From Roseburia sp. 831b (GTDB lineage: Bacteria > Bacillota > Clostridia > Lachnospirales > Lachnospiraceae), in assembly GCF_001940165.2 (NCBI RefSeq), contig NZ_CP135162.1:2137501-2201500 (forward strand): a stretch of DNA of 64,000 nucleotides, read 5' to 3'. A program made the position numbers and the translations under genes. The notes below the pieces were generated by a model. It did no database searches. It had not been told where the DNA came from and worked only from the letters and a program-made list of their open reading frames with translations. Below, piece by piece: positions 36,717 through 45,540 of the stretch. The first letter of the stretch is position 1, and each line of letters opens with the position of its first letter.

Positions 36717-37321
36717 ACGCTACCCCACCCTTCATGAAAACCATACGCATCAAAGAACTCGTCAATATGCGTAAGGCAACTATCAAGTCTACAAATATTT
36801 AATGGGTCATGAATACCACATAACTCCAAAATTGCTGGAGTGATAAGGTCATCATTATAGCCATCTGGGTCAAGCGTAATAAGAACATGAACCCTATGAA
36901 TCTGCTCCTGCATGGCTTTATAGAAAAGCATGACAGGGTTTTCTGTAATATCTACAATGCATCTGTAGATAAAATAATCCACATCACCAATAGGTGTGTG
37001 AATCATTGGCAGGGATTTTGTATCAGTAACTACCCCTAAAACAGATGATTTGCACTCATATTCATGAGTTCCATTTGGCAACTCAAGGGTCACGCCAAAC
37101 ACATTACCATCGTTTTCAATGGAATCAAATGCGACCAACATACGCATCCACTGGTCAATCGCCTCCACTGCCTGCCTATATGCGTTCCCAATCTGCTCAT
37201 CAAGGACTGCGTCTACGCCAGTATCATAGATAACCACCGAATTATCTACGAAATCCAGCACAGGCTGGGATAGTTTTGCAGTCTCCTGCAATAAAAAATT
37301 GTTTAAAATAGCATCATACAT
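36713..37321 (-). CDS. Unknown protein (202 aa)
   Basis: No family is recognised. It is acidic and soluble, with an N-terminal helical half and a segment HVLITLDPDGYNDDLITPAILE. AGGAGGT precedes the ATG. Coupled to the 155-residue gene downstream, it lies 276 bases after the methylase gene. That gap (37322-37597) holds only the methylase terminator and AT-rich spacer. Confidence 0.65.
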   Translation of the reverse strand: MYDAILNNFLLQETAKLSQPVLDFVDNSVVIYDTGVDAVLDEQIGNAYRQAVEAIDQWMRMLVAFDSIENDGNVFGVTLELPNGTHEYECKSSVLGVVTDTKSLPMIHTPIGDVDYFIYRCIVDITENPVMLFYKAMQEQIHRVHVLITLDPDGYNDDLITPAILELCGIHDPLNICRLDSCLTHIDEFFDAYGFHEGWGSV

Positions 37322-37586
37322 TGGAATCTACCTCCTGAGAAATATAATAATAGGGAAATAGAAAAGACTTCCTCTAGGAGAAAGCCTTAAGCATCATCCC
37401 TGATAATATAGGGATAACTCAATCAATATAAAATAACCTCAGTTACCAGTAGTAGCTAGCAACTAAGAGGTATATGCGTCAAGTTTACTATATATAAGAA
37501 AACAACTCAGCTATGAACTATTGCCACTTTTTTATATGACTGATTGCTATTCATATTGGGATTTTGTTAGAAATAAAAGAAAAAAT

Positions 37587-37612
37587 GGAGTTTGGGATTA
37601 AACCCAAACTCC
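37587..37612 (-). terminator. Terminator overlapping the methylase stop codon
   Basis: GGAGTTTGGG (37587-37596) pairs perfectly with CCCAAACTCC (37603-37612); on the minus strand ATTTTTTC follows. The stem includes the last codons of the methylase. Confidence 0.8.
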
Positions 37613-39463
37613 TGAAGCATAATTATTTACTATATCATTTTCGCGATACTCTTCCGCTAATTTAGCAACCTGACCATAACTCTTATGTTCTTTTCCATCA
37701 AACGGCAACTTCATAAATTCCCTAAATGGAATCGCAACAGTTTCTCCGCCATAAGGAATAACTCTTCTCACATCAAAATTGCAAATCATCATCTCAGCGG
37801 TTGTCTTGGTATTACGGAACAAAATCACAAAATAGTCATCTGCTAAATCACTTAACACATCTGAATTTGAAGTATAATAGGACTTTTTCCCCTCATATTG
37901 AACAGTAAAATCATTTACAAACCCAGCAAAGTAATCTCTATAACATTTTATAAGTGGCTGACCTACTTTTTGAGCACTTGTTCTTTTGCTATTCCCCTTT
38001 GAAGCTTTGTTTGTATGAAATTCACGGTACTGCATAGAAAATAACCATTTAAAATCAGAACCTCTAAGCTGGTCAAGCATTATTTTTTGTTGTTCATCTC
38101 CGAAGCCAGTTTCATACTCAGCAGTCAGAAAATATGGACTATCTTCGTATATAAAACCATCTGAAAAGGTTTGAACAAGTTGTGAAAAATCTGCACTCTG
38201 AACATGCGACTTTTTCAATGCCTTCATGAAACTTTTTCCGTCACCAAATTTGATATCTTTTGGCTTTAAAGTAAGCTCAGATATTATTTTATAGTTCACA
38301 CCTGAATACTTATCTAACAATTTTTGAAATGGAACTACCCCTGCCGAATTAGCCTTAAATACTTCTAACTTATTTTCTAAGTATGCATAATAATTTTTAG
38401 TATCCATATCTGTAACCTTATGGACATTTCCACTAAACCCATTAGCATCAATTGCATTAATAAAATACCACGCAACTCCTATGTCATAATACATCTGTAT
38501 ATCATTTTCCGACGGATTAGAAAAGTCGACTGCAACCTCATCCAAAGCACTAACATACATCTTATAGATTTCTTCATAGTTATTGCGAAGTCTTATCATT
38601 AGTTCATCATAAGCTACATCAGTAATTTTAGAATAAGCTCTAACTTTTCTCTTGTGCTCCATCCACATATCAGAAGTATAATGATTAGCTCCATTGCTTA
38701 AGTCCCTGCTTACAAAAGAATTGTGTAATTCAGCCAAGCGGGTTCTGACTTCTTTTTCATCATGGGACATACTATATAGAAAACAAGCAACTCCAATATC
38801 AAAATCGTTTACGACCATTTCGTTTGCGTCTACCGATGCAGCTACACATCCTGAGCCAGCAAAGACATCTATGAACGGCAATAGTTGTTCCTTCTTTGGA
38901 GCAACCCATCCCTTAGTAGCAGGGTCAAAAAATCTCAACGCAGCTTCTTGTCTACTAGCTTCATAAAATGCTGACTTGATAACCTTCGTCAAATATGGTT
39001 GCTTTTTCCCATTTCGTCTAATGTTAATTGCATGATATGAATCCCTATTAATTAACTTTCTATACCTTGGGCTAATCTCCCATTTATTTAATATGTTAGG
39101 CTTTATACCAAACTGTTTCAGAAAGTCAGCATCTCTAAGATTATATTCAGTTATACAATAGAAACAAATCTTCTTAAACAATACTGGATAATATGTTCTT
39201 TCTCCTGTGGCTTGGTCACATAAAATACCAATATTACCAGCTTTTGAAAAGCTATAAAAAGCATTAAACCAGCTAACAAGCTTTGTAGTATCACCAGACT
39301 GATTACAGAAATACATAAGAGCATTCATCAGCTCATCATAAAGTGGAAATGTCTGTGAAAAATTTATATTCCCAGCCAGAACTGCATCTATATATTTCTT
39401 CTCATCTCCACTTATTGCCTCAAATGGCTCATAAGTGAGTAACCTAAGCATCAATTCACGCAT
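37598..39463 (-). CDS. D12-like adenine-specific DNA methyltransferase, variant
   Basis: 621 residues. The AdoMet motif is FIDVFAGSGCVAASV (about residue 196), with MVVNDFDIG as the acidic strand. The catalytic motif IV reads EDSPYFL instead of the usual DPPY. The first 190 residues and a long helical insert (about 280-400) are unlike Dam-type enzymes of about 270 residues, so this is an enlarged, divergent member. It heads a possible three-gene set with the two unknown genes. No restriction enzyme is recognised, so a defence role is only suggested. Confidence 0.75.
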   Translation of the reverse strand: MRELMLRLLTYEPFEAISGDEKKYIDAVLAGNINFSQTFPLYDELMNALMYFCNQSGDTTKLVSWFNAFYSFSKAGNIGILCDQATGERTYYPVLFKKICFYCITEYNLRDADFLKQFGIKPNILNKWEISPRYRKLINRDSYHAINIRRNGKKQPYLTKVIKSAFYEASRQEAALRFFDPATKGWVAPKKEQLLPFIDVFAGSGCVAASVDANEMVVNDFDIGVACFLYSMSHDEKEVRTRLAELHNSFVSRDLSNGANHYTSDMWMEHKRKVRAYSKITDVAYDELMIRLRNNYEEIYKMYVSALDEVAVDFSNPSENDIQMYYDIGVAWYFINAIDANGFSGNVHKVTDMDTKNYYAYLENKLEVFKANSAGVVPFQKLLDKYSGVNYKIISELTLKPKDIKFGDGKSFMKALKKSHVQSADFSQLVQTFSDGFIYEDSPYFLTAEYETGFGDEQQKIMLDQLRGSDFKWLFSMQYREFHTNKASKGNSKRTSAQKVGQPLIKCYRDYFAGFVNDFTVQYEGKKSYYTSNSDVLSDLADDYFVILFRNTKTTAEMMICNFDVRRVIPYGGETVAIPFREFMKLPFDGKEHKSYGQVAKLAEEYRENDIVNNYASGVWV

Positions 39464-39662
39464 AAAAATAGACCTACCTTTTCTTAAGATAAGTCCATTG
39501 TACTATAAATATTAAAGACACGCTATTACAAAATAAGACCGAACTTAATTAGCTAAAAAATCACCCTAAATGCGTACAAATCCCGAACTGGCTTTATTGA
39601 ATAATAAAAATTGACTTTTGCCATCCCCAGATAGAGCGTTTCAAAAAAGCGTAATGGAAACA

Positions 39663-39870
39663 TCCCCATTTCGTCCCCAGCAGAAAAAGAAAAAGCCCAC
39701 AAAGCCCGTAAATTCAAGCTTTGTGAGCATATTTCCGCTATTCAAACTCGCAAAGTTTGGTTTGCTTTTGATTGTTTTAATACAGTCATCTATACTATCT
39801 TGTATTGATAATGTGTATCTTTTCCACTCATTATTTTTGTTTCACATATTTTTAGTACCAATCCAGTACC
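39663..39870. other. Att junction J2
   Basis: Left arm pair TCCCCA at 39663-39668 and 39674-39679 (11 apart, a third copy at 39624); hairpin CACAAAG/CTTTGTG at about 39700-39728; core TATTCAAACTC at 39739-39749; right arm pair TAGTACC (39853-39859) and CAGTACC (39864-39870), 114 from the core. It separates E1 from E2. No gene occurs in 39464-40016. Confidence 0.7.
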
Positions 39871-40016
39871 ATTGCTATATTGCCATTATTGAGTGTAGTT
39901 CTGGTGGCTTGCAGGTTTGTTTACTATTCAGAGAATAATCATCTGATGGTTTGCAAGTCCACCTATGAAAATTATAATCCGCAACCGCTAATTCTGCAGT
40001 AAGAAATTTTGTGGTA

Positions 40017-40417
40017 CTAATGGATAGCATCATCCTTTTCCATATCATTCATCAATTTATCAAAATCACTTTCATACAGCGAATCCTGTATAACTCGTAT
40101 TTTTCAAATTCGCTTTCTGCAAATTCTTTCGCAATAGCTGCTAACGAATAAAATTTATATTTGTATGTTTTTCCATTGTCGGCAACTTGTGCAAAATTTG
40201 CACAAGTTGAATTTTCATCTAATTCTCCCTCTTTAAAAACGTTGCTCAGATGTTTTGTAACCACACTTCTATCTACATCAAAAAGCTGTGAAATTGCCTT
40301 CTGCGTAAGCCATACATCGCCATTCTGAACCCTGACTTCAATTCCGTCTTCTCCTGCATCTCGTGTGAAAACCAAAAAATCAACAGTGCTATTTCTTATC
40401 TGTAATTCTTTGCTCAT
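40017..40417 (-). pseudogene. RhuM-family protein gene, deleted and frameshifted
   Basis: The N-terminus matches RhuM (GIEVRVQNGDVWLTQKAISQLF, KEGELDENSTCANF). After YKYKFYSLAAI it jumps to the family's C-terminus (KEFAESEFEKY), so about 150 residues are missing. A frameshift near 40080 then moves the true end (IQDSLYESDFDKLMNDM) into another frame ending at 40017. Relic. Confidence 0.75.
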
Positions 40418-40433
40418 AAAATTTTACCTTTCT

Positions 40434-40577
40434 CTATTCTCCTACTATCTCGTTGCTCAAGACTCTCATAATACTATCATCCACCTTTGTCTTTGCCAAA
40501 AGATTAATATTCCCATACCAGACTACTTCCTGATCAATAACAGCAAACCGCTCACATGATTCTTCTACTGTTTTCAT
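40434..40577 (-). pseudogene. C-terminal fragment of a PLD-like nuclease/helicase
   Basis: A 47-codon frame reads ERFAVIDQEVVWYGNINLLA then DSIMRV, the C-terminal phospholipase-D-like segment of helicase-nuclease fusions. The rest of the gene is absent. Confidence 0.5.
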
Positions 40578-40681
40578 ACAACAAATGACTGAGTGACTCT
40601 TCTCTTTCTACTGTAATTCTACCATGAAACCTATATAAAGACATTCCCCATTTTCACTTGCTTTAATATAAATTTTTCCTT

Positions 40682-40815
40682 TTATTCCGGAAACACAATC
40701 TCCACACAGAACTCATTTTCTTCTATCCGGGCGCTGATTTTCCCATCCATACGAAGTACCAGCTCTTTCGCGATTGATAAGCCGAGACCGCTGGAAGTCT
40801 TAGTAAATAAAAAGA
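40682..40815 (-). pseudogene. C-terminal fragment of a sensor histidine kinase
   Basis: About 43 codons read TSSGLGLSIAKELVLRMDGK and end FCVEIVFPE, the G-box and end of a HATPase domain. Everything upstream is missing. Relic. Confidence 0.7.
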
Positions 40816-40973
40816 TTGTTGATGCAAGGATCGTGTAGAGATACATGGTCCTTTTGTTGTGCAAATATCACAAAAAACAAACACAGATTTTGTAATGGGG
40901 TACGCGCTTAACCTTTGTAAAATCCACATTTCTGCTGTACCATATAATCAGAATATAAAAAAAGGAGATTGAT

Positions 40974-41984
40974 ATGGCACTAAACAGGGTTCGGATTGCG
41001 GATGTTGCAGATTCATTAGGCCTAAGTACAGCGACTGTCTCAAAGGTGATTCACGGCAAAACAGAAAAGATCTCGGATGAGACGGTAAAACGTGTCCAGC
41101 AGGAGCTTGAACGCTCAGGGTATATCCCAAATATGGCGGGCATTCTGCTTGCGAGAAATAATTCAAGAATCATCGGTGTGGTGGTGAATGACAATGAAAA
41201 GTATGAAGGCAGGGTCTTAGAGGATGGATTTGTGATGTCATCGCTTAATGCTCTTTCTCATGAGGTAAATGAAAAAGGATATTTTCTGATGATAAAAACG
41301 ACATCTGACATCAGTGAGATTCCGGTGTTTGCTTCCATGTGGAATATGGATGGGCTGATTCTGATGGGCTTTTGTGAAGCCGATTATGAGAAGCTCAGAA
41401 ACCAGATGAGGATATCGTTTGTTGTGTATGATGGTTATTTTGAAAAATGCTCCAAGGTGGTCAATCTGGTCATCAATCATTATGATGGCGGTTATCAGGC
41501 AGGAAAATATCTAAAGGAGCTGGGACATAAAAAAGCGTTGTGCATAGCGGATAATTTCATATGCATGGATAAAGAGCGCATCGAGGGCTTTCGCAAAGCC
41601 TTTGAACCGGGGAAAACATTAAGATGGGAAATACCAAAGACAGAAAAGGAAAGAATGTGCTTTTATGAGGATAAATATAGAGAGCTGGTAAAGGGCAATG
41701 TTACAGCTGTTTTTGCAGTGTCGGATTTTTATGCACTTGAATTTATGCGGTTTTTGCAGGGGGAGGGAGTACAAATTCCAAAGGATATCCAGATAATAGG
41801 TTTTGATGACAATCTGGCAAGCAGGGAAAGTAATCCTGCGCTTACAACGATTCATCAGGAGGCGCCTCTTAGGGCCAAAACTGCAATCAAGTGCCTTGAA
41901 GCAATGCGCGATGGCGCGGAATGTGAGACAGAAATTGTGTTGCCGGTTGAGTTAATAAAAAGAGAAAGTACGAGGAAATTATAA
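40974..41984 (+). CDS. LacI-family transcriptional regulator
   Basis: 336 residues: helix-turn-helix VRIADVADSLGLSTATVSKVIHG at the N-terminus, hinge region, then a periplasmic-binding-like sensor domain (GVVVNDNEKY to the IIGFDDNLASRE strand). AAGGAG precedes the ATG and a TATAAT lies at 40943-40948. Its TAA overlaps the ATG of the MATE gene by one base, so it probably controls its own operon in response to a compound exported by that MATE protein. Confidence 0.92.
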   Translation: MALNRVRIADVADSLGLSTATVSKVIHGKTEKISDETVKRVQQELERSGYIPNMAGILLARNNSRIIGVVVNDNEKYEGRVLEDGFVMSSLNALSHEVNEKGYFLMIKTTSDISEIPVFASMWNMDGLILMGFCEADYEKLRNQMRISFVVYDGYFEKCSKVVNLVINHYDGGYQAGKYLKELGHKKALCIADNFICMDKERIEGFRKAFEPGKTLRWEIPKTEKERMCFYEDKYRELVKGNVTAVFAVSDFYALEFMRFLQGEGVQIPKDIQIIGFDDNLASRESNPALTTIHQEAPLRAKTAIKCLEAMRDGAECETEIVLPVELIKRESTRKL

Positions 41985-43315
41985 TGTCAAAGTTTATGAA
42001 ATCATTGTGTAAAATAGCTATTCCTGTTACCTTGCAAAGTATGCTGCAGGCATCCTTTTCAATTGTAGACCAGATTATGATAGGACAGCTCGGAGAGACT
42101 AATATATCGGCAGTGGGATTATGTGGGAATTTTTCTCTCATTTTTTCAGTGGTAATCGGTGCAGTGAGCACGGTTGCGGGAATATTAATCGCGCAGTTTA
42201 TCGGTGCGGAAGATAAAAAAGAGGCATGGTGCAGCTTTGATGTGAGTCTCATTTGTGGAATTATGATATCAGCATTATTTCTGTTTGCAGCAGGATTTTT
42301 TCCGTCGTGGATTCTTGGTCTGTACACAAAGGATGTGAGTATTGTAAATACCGGCGCGGTATATTTCAGGATTGTAGCGTTTTCCTATATTCCAATGGCA
42401 GTAAGCAATATTTTATCCTCATGGCTTCGATGTAAGGAGCATGCCACGATACCGTTTCTGGCAAGTTTTGGGGCAGTTGCAGTAAACACAGGTCTTAATT
42501 ATCTGCTGATATTTGGAAAATTCGGATTGCCATGTATGGGAATAAAGGGAGCTGCGATTGCAACACTTATTTCACAGTTATTTAATCTTGTAGTTATTGT
42601 CATCGGATTTGCTTTATCTATCAGGAAGGATGGAGATAAACCGGTATGGTCATTGCACTTCAGTAAAATTACTATAAAGGATTATCTTATCATGATTATG
42701 CCGATTCTAATCAGTGAGTTTTTGTGGAGCCTCGGACAGAATGTCGAGTCTGCCGTCTATGGTCATCTGGGCACGTCAAATCTGGCAGCGTACACACTTA
42801 CCTGCCCGATACAGGGGCTTATCGTAGGAGCGCTTAGCGGTTTGTCGGCGGCTGCAGGTGTGATGGTCGGCAAGAGGCTTGGCAGGAAAGAATACGATGA
42901 GGCTTACACAGAATCGAAGAAGATCATGTATGCAGGCTTAGCCGGAGCGGTAGCCGTTTCTGCACTGCTTATTGTATTGGCAGGAGCATATACCGGATTG
43001 TATCGTGTGGATGACAGCGTAAAAGCGCTTGGAAAGATACTGCTTATCGTGTTTGCCCTGTATGCACCAATCAAGGTGGAAAATATGATACTTGGAGGTG
43101 GAATTATAAGAAGTGGCGGCAATACCAAAATCATTATGGTGATTGATATTGTTGGCACATGGTGCATCGGAATCCCACTGTGTTTGCTTGCAGCGTATGT
43201 ATTTAAGTGGGGCATCGTTGGTGTGTATACATTGCTTACCACGGAAGAAATATTCAGGCTGGTTGTATCGCTTGTCATTTTTAAGAGGCGCAAGTGGATG
43301 ATTAGCTTATCGTAG
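41984..43315 (+). CDS. MATE-family efflux protein (LacI-linked)
   Basis: 443 residues, about 12 membrane helices, with paired MatE domains (KIAIPVTLQSMLQASFSIVDQ at the start; LSGLSAAAGVMVGKRLG in the second half). Its start overlaps the LacI stop. The coding DNA is visibly more GC-rich than the adjoining E1 genes, suggesting a separate origin. Substrate unknown. Confidence 0.9.
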   Translation: MSKFMKSLCKIAIPVTLQSMLQASFSIVDQIMIGQLGETNISAVGLCGNFSLIFSVVIGAVSTVAGILIAQFIGAEDKKEAWCSFDVSLICGIMISALFLFAAGFFPSWILGLYTKDVSIVNTGAVYFRIVAFSYIPMAVSNILSSWLRCKEHATIPFLASFGAVAVNTGLNYLLIFGKFGLPCMGIKGAAIATLISQLFNLVVIVIGFALSIRKDGDKPVWSLHFSKITIKDYLIMIMPILISEFLWSLGQNVESAVYGHLGTSNLAAYTLTCPIQGLIVGALSGLSAAAGVMVGKRLGRKEYDEAYTESKKIMYAGLAGAVAVSALLIVLAGAYTGLYRVDDSVKALGKILLIVFALYAPIKVENMILGGGIIRSGGNTKIIMVIDIVGTWCIGIPLCLLAAYVFKWGIVGVYTLLTTEEIFRLVVSLVIFKRRKWMISLS

Positions 43316-43335
43316 TGTGGTTTTTTAGTAAAATT

Positions 43336-43351
43336 GAGCCGGTGGTGAGCT
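43336..43351. repeat. J3 left arm repeats
   Basis: GAGCC (43336-43340) and GAGCT (43347-43351) are 11 bases apart. Ignoring the intron, they lie about 65-100 bases before the J3 hairpin and core, as at the other junctions. No clear right arm pair is seen after J3. Confidence 0.4.
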
Positions 43352-43431
43352 GGAAATCATGTACCCTGACCGGATGCAGATATAACAATCGGGTAGGAGG
43401 TAAATAATTATTTTATTTACCGTCCTCCCAC

Positions 43432-43464
43432 ACCACCCGGCATACGGTTCCGTACCAGGGCGGT
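43432..43464 (-). ncRNA. Group II intron domain V
   Basis: A 33-base hairpin 3 bases past the maturase stop, with the CGC catalytic triad in ACCGCCC and closing strand GGGTGGT, tip TACG-GAAC-CGTA. It is the catalytic core of the ribozyme; domain VI (43389-43420) with its A/T-rich stem follows. Confidence 0.7.
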
Positions 43465-43467
43465 TCT

Positions 43468-44880
43468 TTAGTTTTCACTAACTATTAGATAATAGTCAAG
43501 CATGGATGTATATCCCAGCTTGGCTATTATTTTCTTTGAAAAGATTTGGTTCAAGGCTTTCGCCATTCTCCAGTAACCTTTTCTACTATAAGCAAGTTCC
43601 TTGACTTTCCAATCTTCTAGCCCCAGCGCTTTCAGCATTCGATATTTTGTCTTGATTCTCTTCCATTGTTTCCAATAGACTGCTCGGATTCTCCGTCTTG
43701 CCCATTCATCCGTTTTTATGAGAAGTCCTTTCATGTCTGCCAGCCTGAAATATTCCACCCAGCCTTGCACATACTCTTGATATTTCTTCTCACGTACTTC
43801 ATTGCTAATGCCTTTATTTCGGTCGGTGAGTTCTCTGATTTTGTCTTTCATCTTAATTACCGACTTTGGATGTATTCTTAATCTGCATTTTCCCTTATGT
43901 CTATAAAAGGAATAGCCAAGATACTTGACCTTGCTGATGTGTGCCACCTCTGTTTTCTTCCGATTAACTTTGAGGAATAGTTTTCCTTCTATAAACGGAA
44001 TAATGTTTTCTAAGGTTCTTTCTGCACTTTTCCTGCTTTTGCAAAAAATCATACAGTCATCTGCATAGCGGACAAATCTATGTCCTCTACGTTCCAGTTC
44101 CTTGTCCAACTCATTTAGCATTACATTACTAAGTAACGGACTAAGCGGACCACCTTGCGGCATACCGACCTCTGTACGTTCAAACATTCCATTTGCGATT
44201 ACTCCCGCATTCAGGTATTTGTGTATTAAAGATATCACTCTGCCATCTTTGATGGTTTTTGACAATACTTCTATCAGCTTACTCTGGCATACGGTGTCGA
44301 AGAACTTTTCCAAGTCCATATCTACCACATATACATAACCATCGTTTACATGCTTTTGGCATTGTCTAAGGGCATCGTGTGCTCCTCGCTTTGGCCTGAA
44401 TCCAAAACTGTTCTCTGAGAATTGCTCCTCATAGATTGGCGAGAGTTCCTGTGCTATTGCCTGTTGTACAACTCTGTCAACAACAGTTGGAACTCCAAGC
44501 TTTCTGAACTCGCCTTTTGTTTCCTTGGGTATTTCTACCCTTCGAACCGGGGTAGGTTTATATTTTCCTTCCCTTATCTCCTGGATTAAGGATTCCTGGT
44601 TTTCTCTAAGGAAGGGCAGAAGTTCATCCACCTGCATACCATCGATTCCGCCTTTTCCTTTGTTTTTCCTGACTTGCTTATAGGCGTTGTTAAGATTGTC
44701 TTTTCGCAAAATCAGATCCAGAAGATTGTTCGTCCAATAGTCTGTGATGACACCGCTCTTTTCAGTAATCTTAGAGTAGTCGAACACTTCTGCATACTCT
44801 TTCTGTTCCGCAGATACCATTTGCAGATAGTCTTCCATATGAAGTTGTCTGTTCTTAAATCTACTTTCAGTTACATTCAT
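43468..44880 (-). CDS. ltrA: Group II intron reverse transcriptase/maturase
   Basis: 470 residues. Motifs: QVRKNKGKGGIDG (RT-0/1), LGVPTVVDRVVQQAIAQ (RT-2), FGFRPKRGAHDAL, VDMDLEKFFDTV (catalytic Asp), GMPQGGPLSPLLSN, RYADDCMIF (YADD catalytic pair), KYLGYSF, and a maturase domain X with WVEYFRLADM. No HNH endonuclease domain follows, typical of class C. It is close in style to the Eubacterium rectale IIC enzyme. It acts in splicing and target-primed insertion. AGGAGA precedes the ATG. Confidence 0.95.
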   Translation of the reverse strand: MNVTESRFKNRQLHMEDYLQMVSAEQKEYAEVFDYSKITEKSGVITDYWTNNLLDLILRKDNLNNAYKQVRKNKGKGGIDGMQVDELLPFLRENQESLIQEIREGKYKPTPVRRVEIPKETKGEFRKLGVPTVVDRVVQQAIAQELSPIYEEQFSENSFGFRPKRGAHDALRQCQKHVNDGYVYVVDMDLEKFFDTVCQSKLIEVLSKTIKDGRVISLIHKYLNAGVIANGMFERTEVGMPQGGPLSPLLSNVMLNELDKELERRGHRFVRYADDCMIFCKSRKSAERTLENIIPFIEGKLFLKVNRKKTEVAHISKVKYLGYSFYRHKGKCRLRIHPKSVIKMKDKIRELTDRNKGISNEVREKKYQEYVQGWVEYFRLADMKGLLIKTDEWARRRIRAVYWKQWKRIKTKYRMLKALGLEDWKVKELAYSRKGYWRMAKALNQIFSKKIIAKLGYTSMLDYYLIVSEN

Positions 44881-45304
44881 TGCTTGTGTCTCCTAAAGTT
44901 CAGCCCTTCGCCGATGTCTTAAGCCATCGGTTTACTATGGCTTCTGCTGACTTCTCGCCATTCGTTGTTACTGACGGATTTCATACTCTGTTTCCATCCG
45001 CTGACAAGACCTCCCTTGGTACCACACGTCACTTTCTCTCCATATATCTGCCACATTTACTTTAGTTAATTCCGAGTAGTTATTGGACTTTGACTTGTTA
45101 TGCAGCCTTATCCTTAACTATAGCCTCATGTGATTTCTGTTCGTCAGACCAGAGATTTGCCTCCACCTTCCTTCAGATTCCCCTCACGTTAATCATAGTC
45201 TTGCTATGAACAGGACACCCTTGGTCTTGGCTGTATCCTTCCCACTACTAGGGCGGATTAGGAACTTTCATCCATTAGCGACGTGCGCCGCAAGGCGCAC
45301 ATAA

Positions 45305-45362
45305 AAGCCTCATAAATGGCTTGTTTTCGCCATTTATGAAGCTCTGTTTACTATTCAAACTC
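45305..45362. other. Att-type core J3 with intron-invaded hairpin
   Basis: Hairpin CATAAATGGC/GCCATTTATG (45311-45338) followed by core TATTCAAACTC at 45352-45362, as in the other junctions. The group II intron sits exactly at the T-run side of the hairpin. Bases 45363-45540 hold no gene and no clear 11-base arm pair. Confidence 0.55.
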
Positions 45363-45540
45363 GACTTTTCCTAACTAATTTTATTTAGAAATTATTCTCT
45401 GCCGAGTATGTAAATCCTTTGATTATTTGATATATCCTACTAAATTTATAAAATTATAAAATTTATCGCAACGGTTTTTAAGTTTTTGCTTCTTGATTAC
45501 TTAACGGCGGAAAAAGAATGTTTTCACATAGGGCTGTTGT

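Larger units (their letters stand above)
31680..39744. mobile_element. Element E1: att-flanked, no integrase, defence-like cargo
   Basis: About 8.1 kb between the cores of J1 and J2. It contains no integrase or relaxase. The arm repeats at its two ends differ (TTGTCA left, TCCCCA right), unlike E2 and E3, suggesting that two tandem elements were fused by a deletion that removed their integrases. Such att-flanked passengers can in principle be moved by integrases of neighbours (CIME-like). Confidence 0.6.
43388..45300 (-). mobile_element. Complete group IIC-type intron (1913 bases)
   Basis: On the minus strand it starts GTGCGCC (45300) and ends CCCGAT (43388), fitting the 5' GUGCG and 3' AY rules. 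It contains a maturase/reverse transcriptase, a domain V-like 33-mer just after the stop and a domain VI hairpin. The 5' exon is the stem and T-run of a terminator hairpin (45305-45340), the known target type of group IIC introns. Confidence 0.85.

Noticed and set aside
45363..45540. Right arm pair for J3
   Set aside because: Only AT-rich near-repeats (TTATAAAA, 8 bases apart) are present; none has the 11-base spacing seen at the other junctions.
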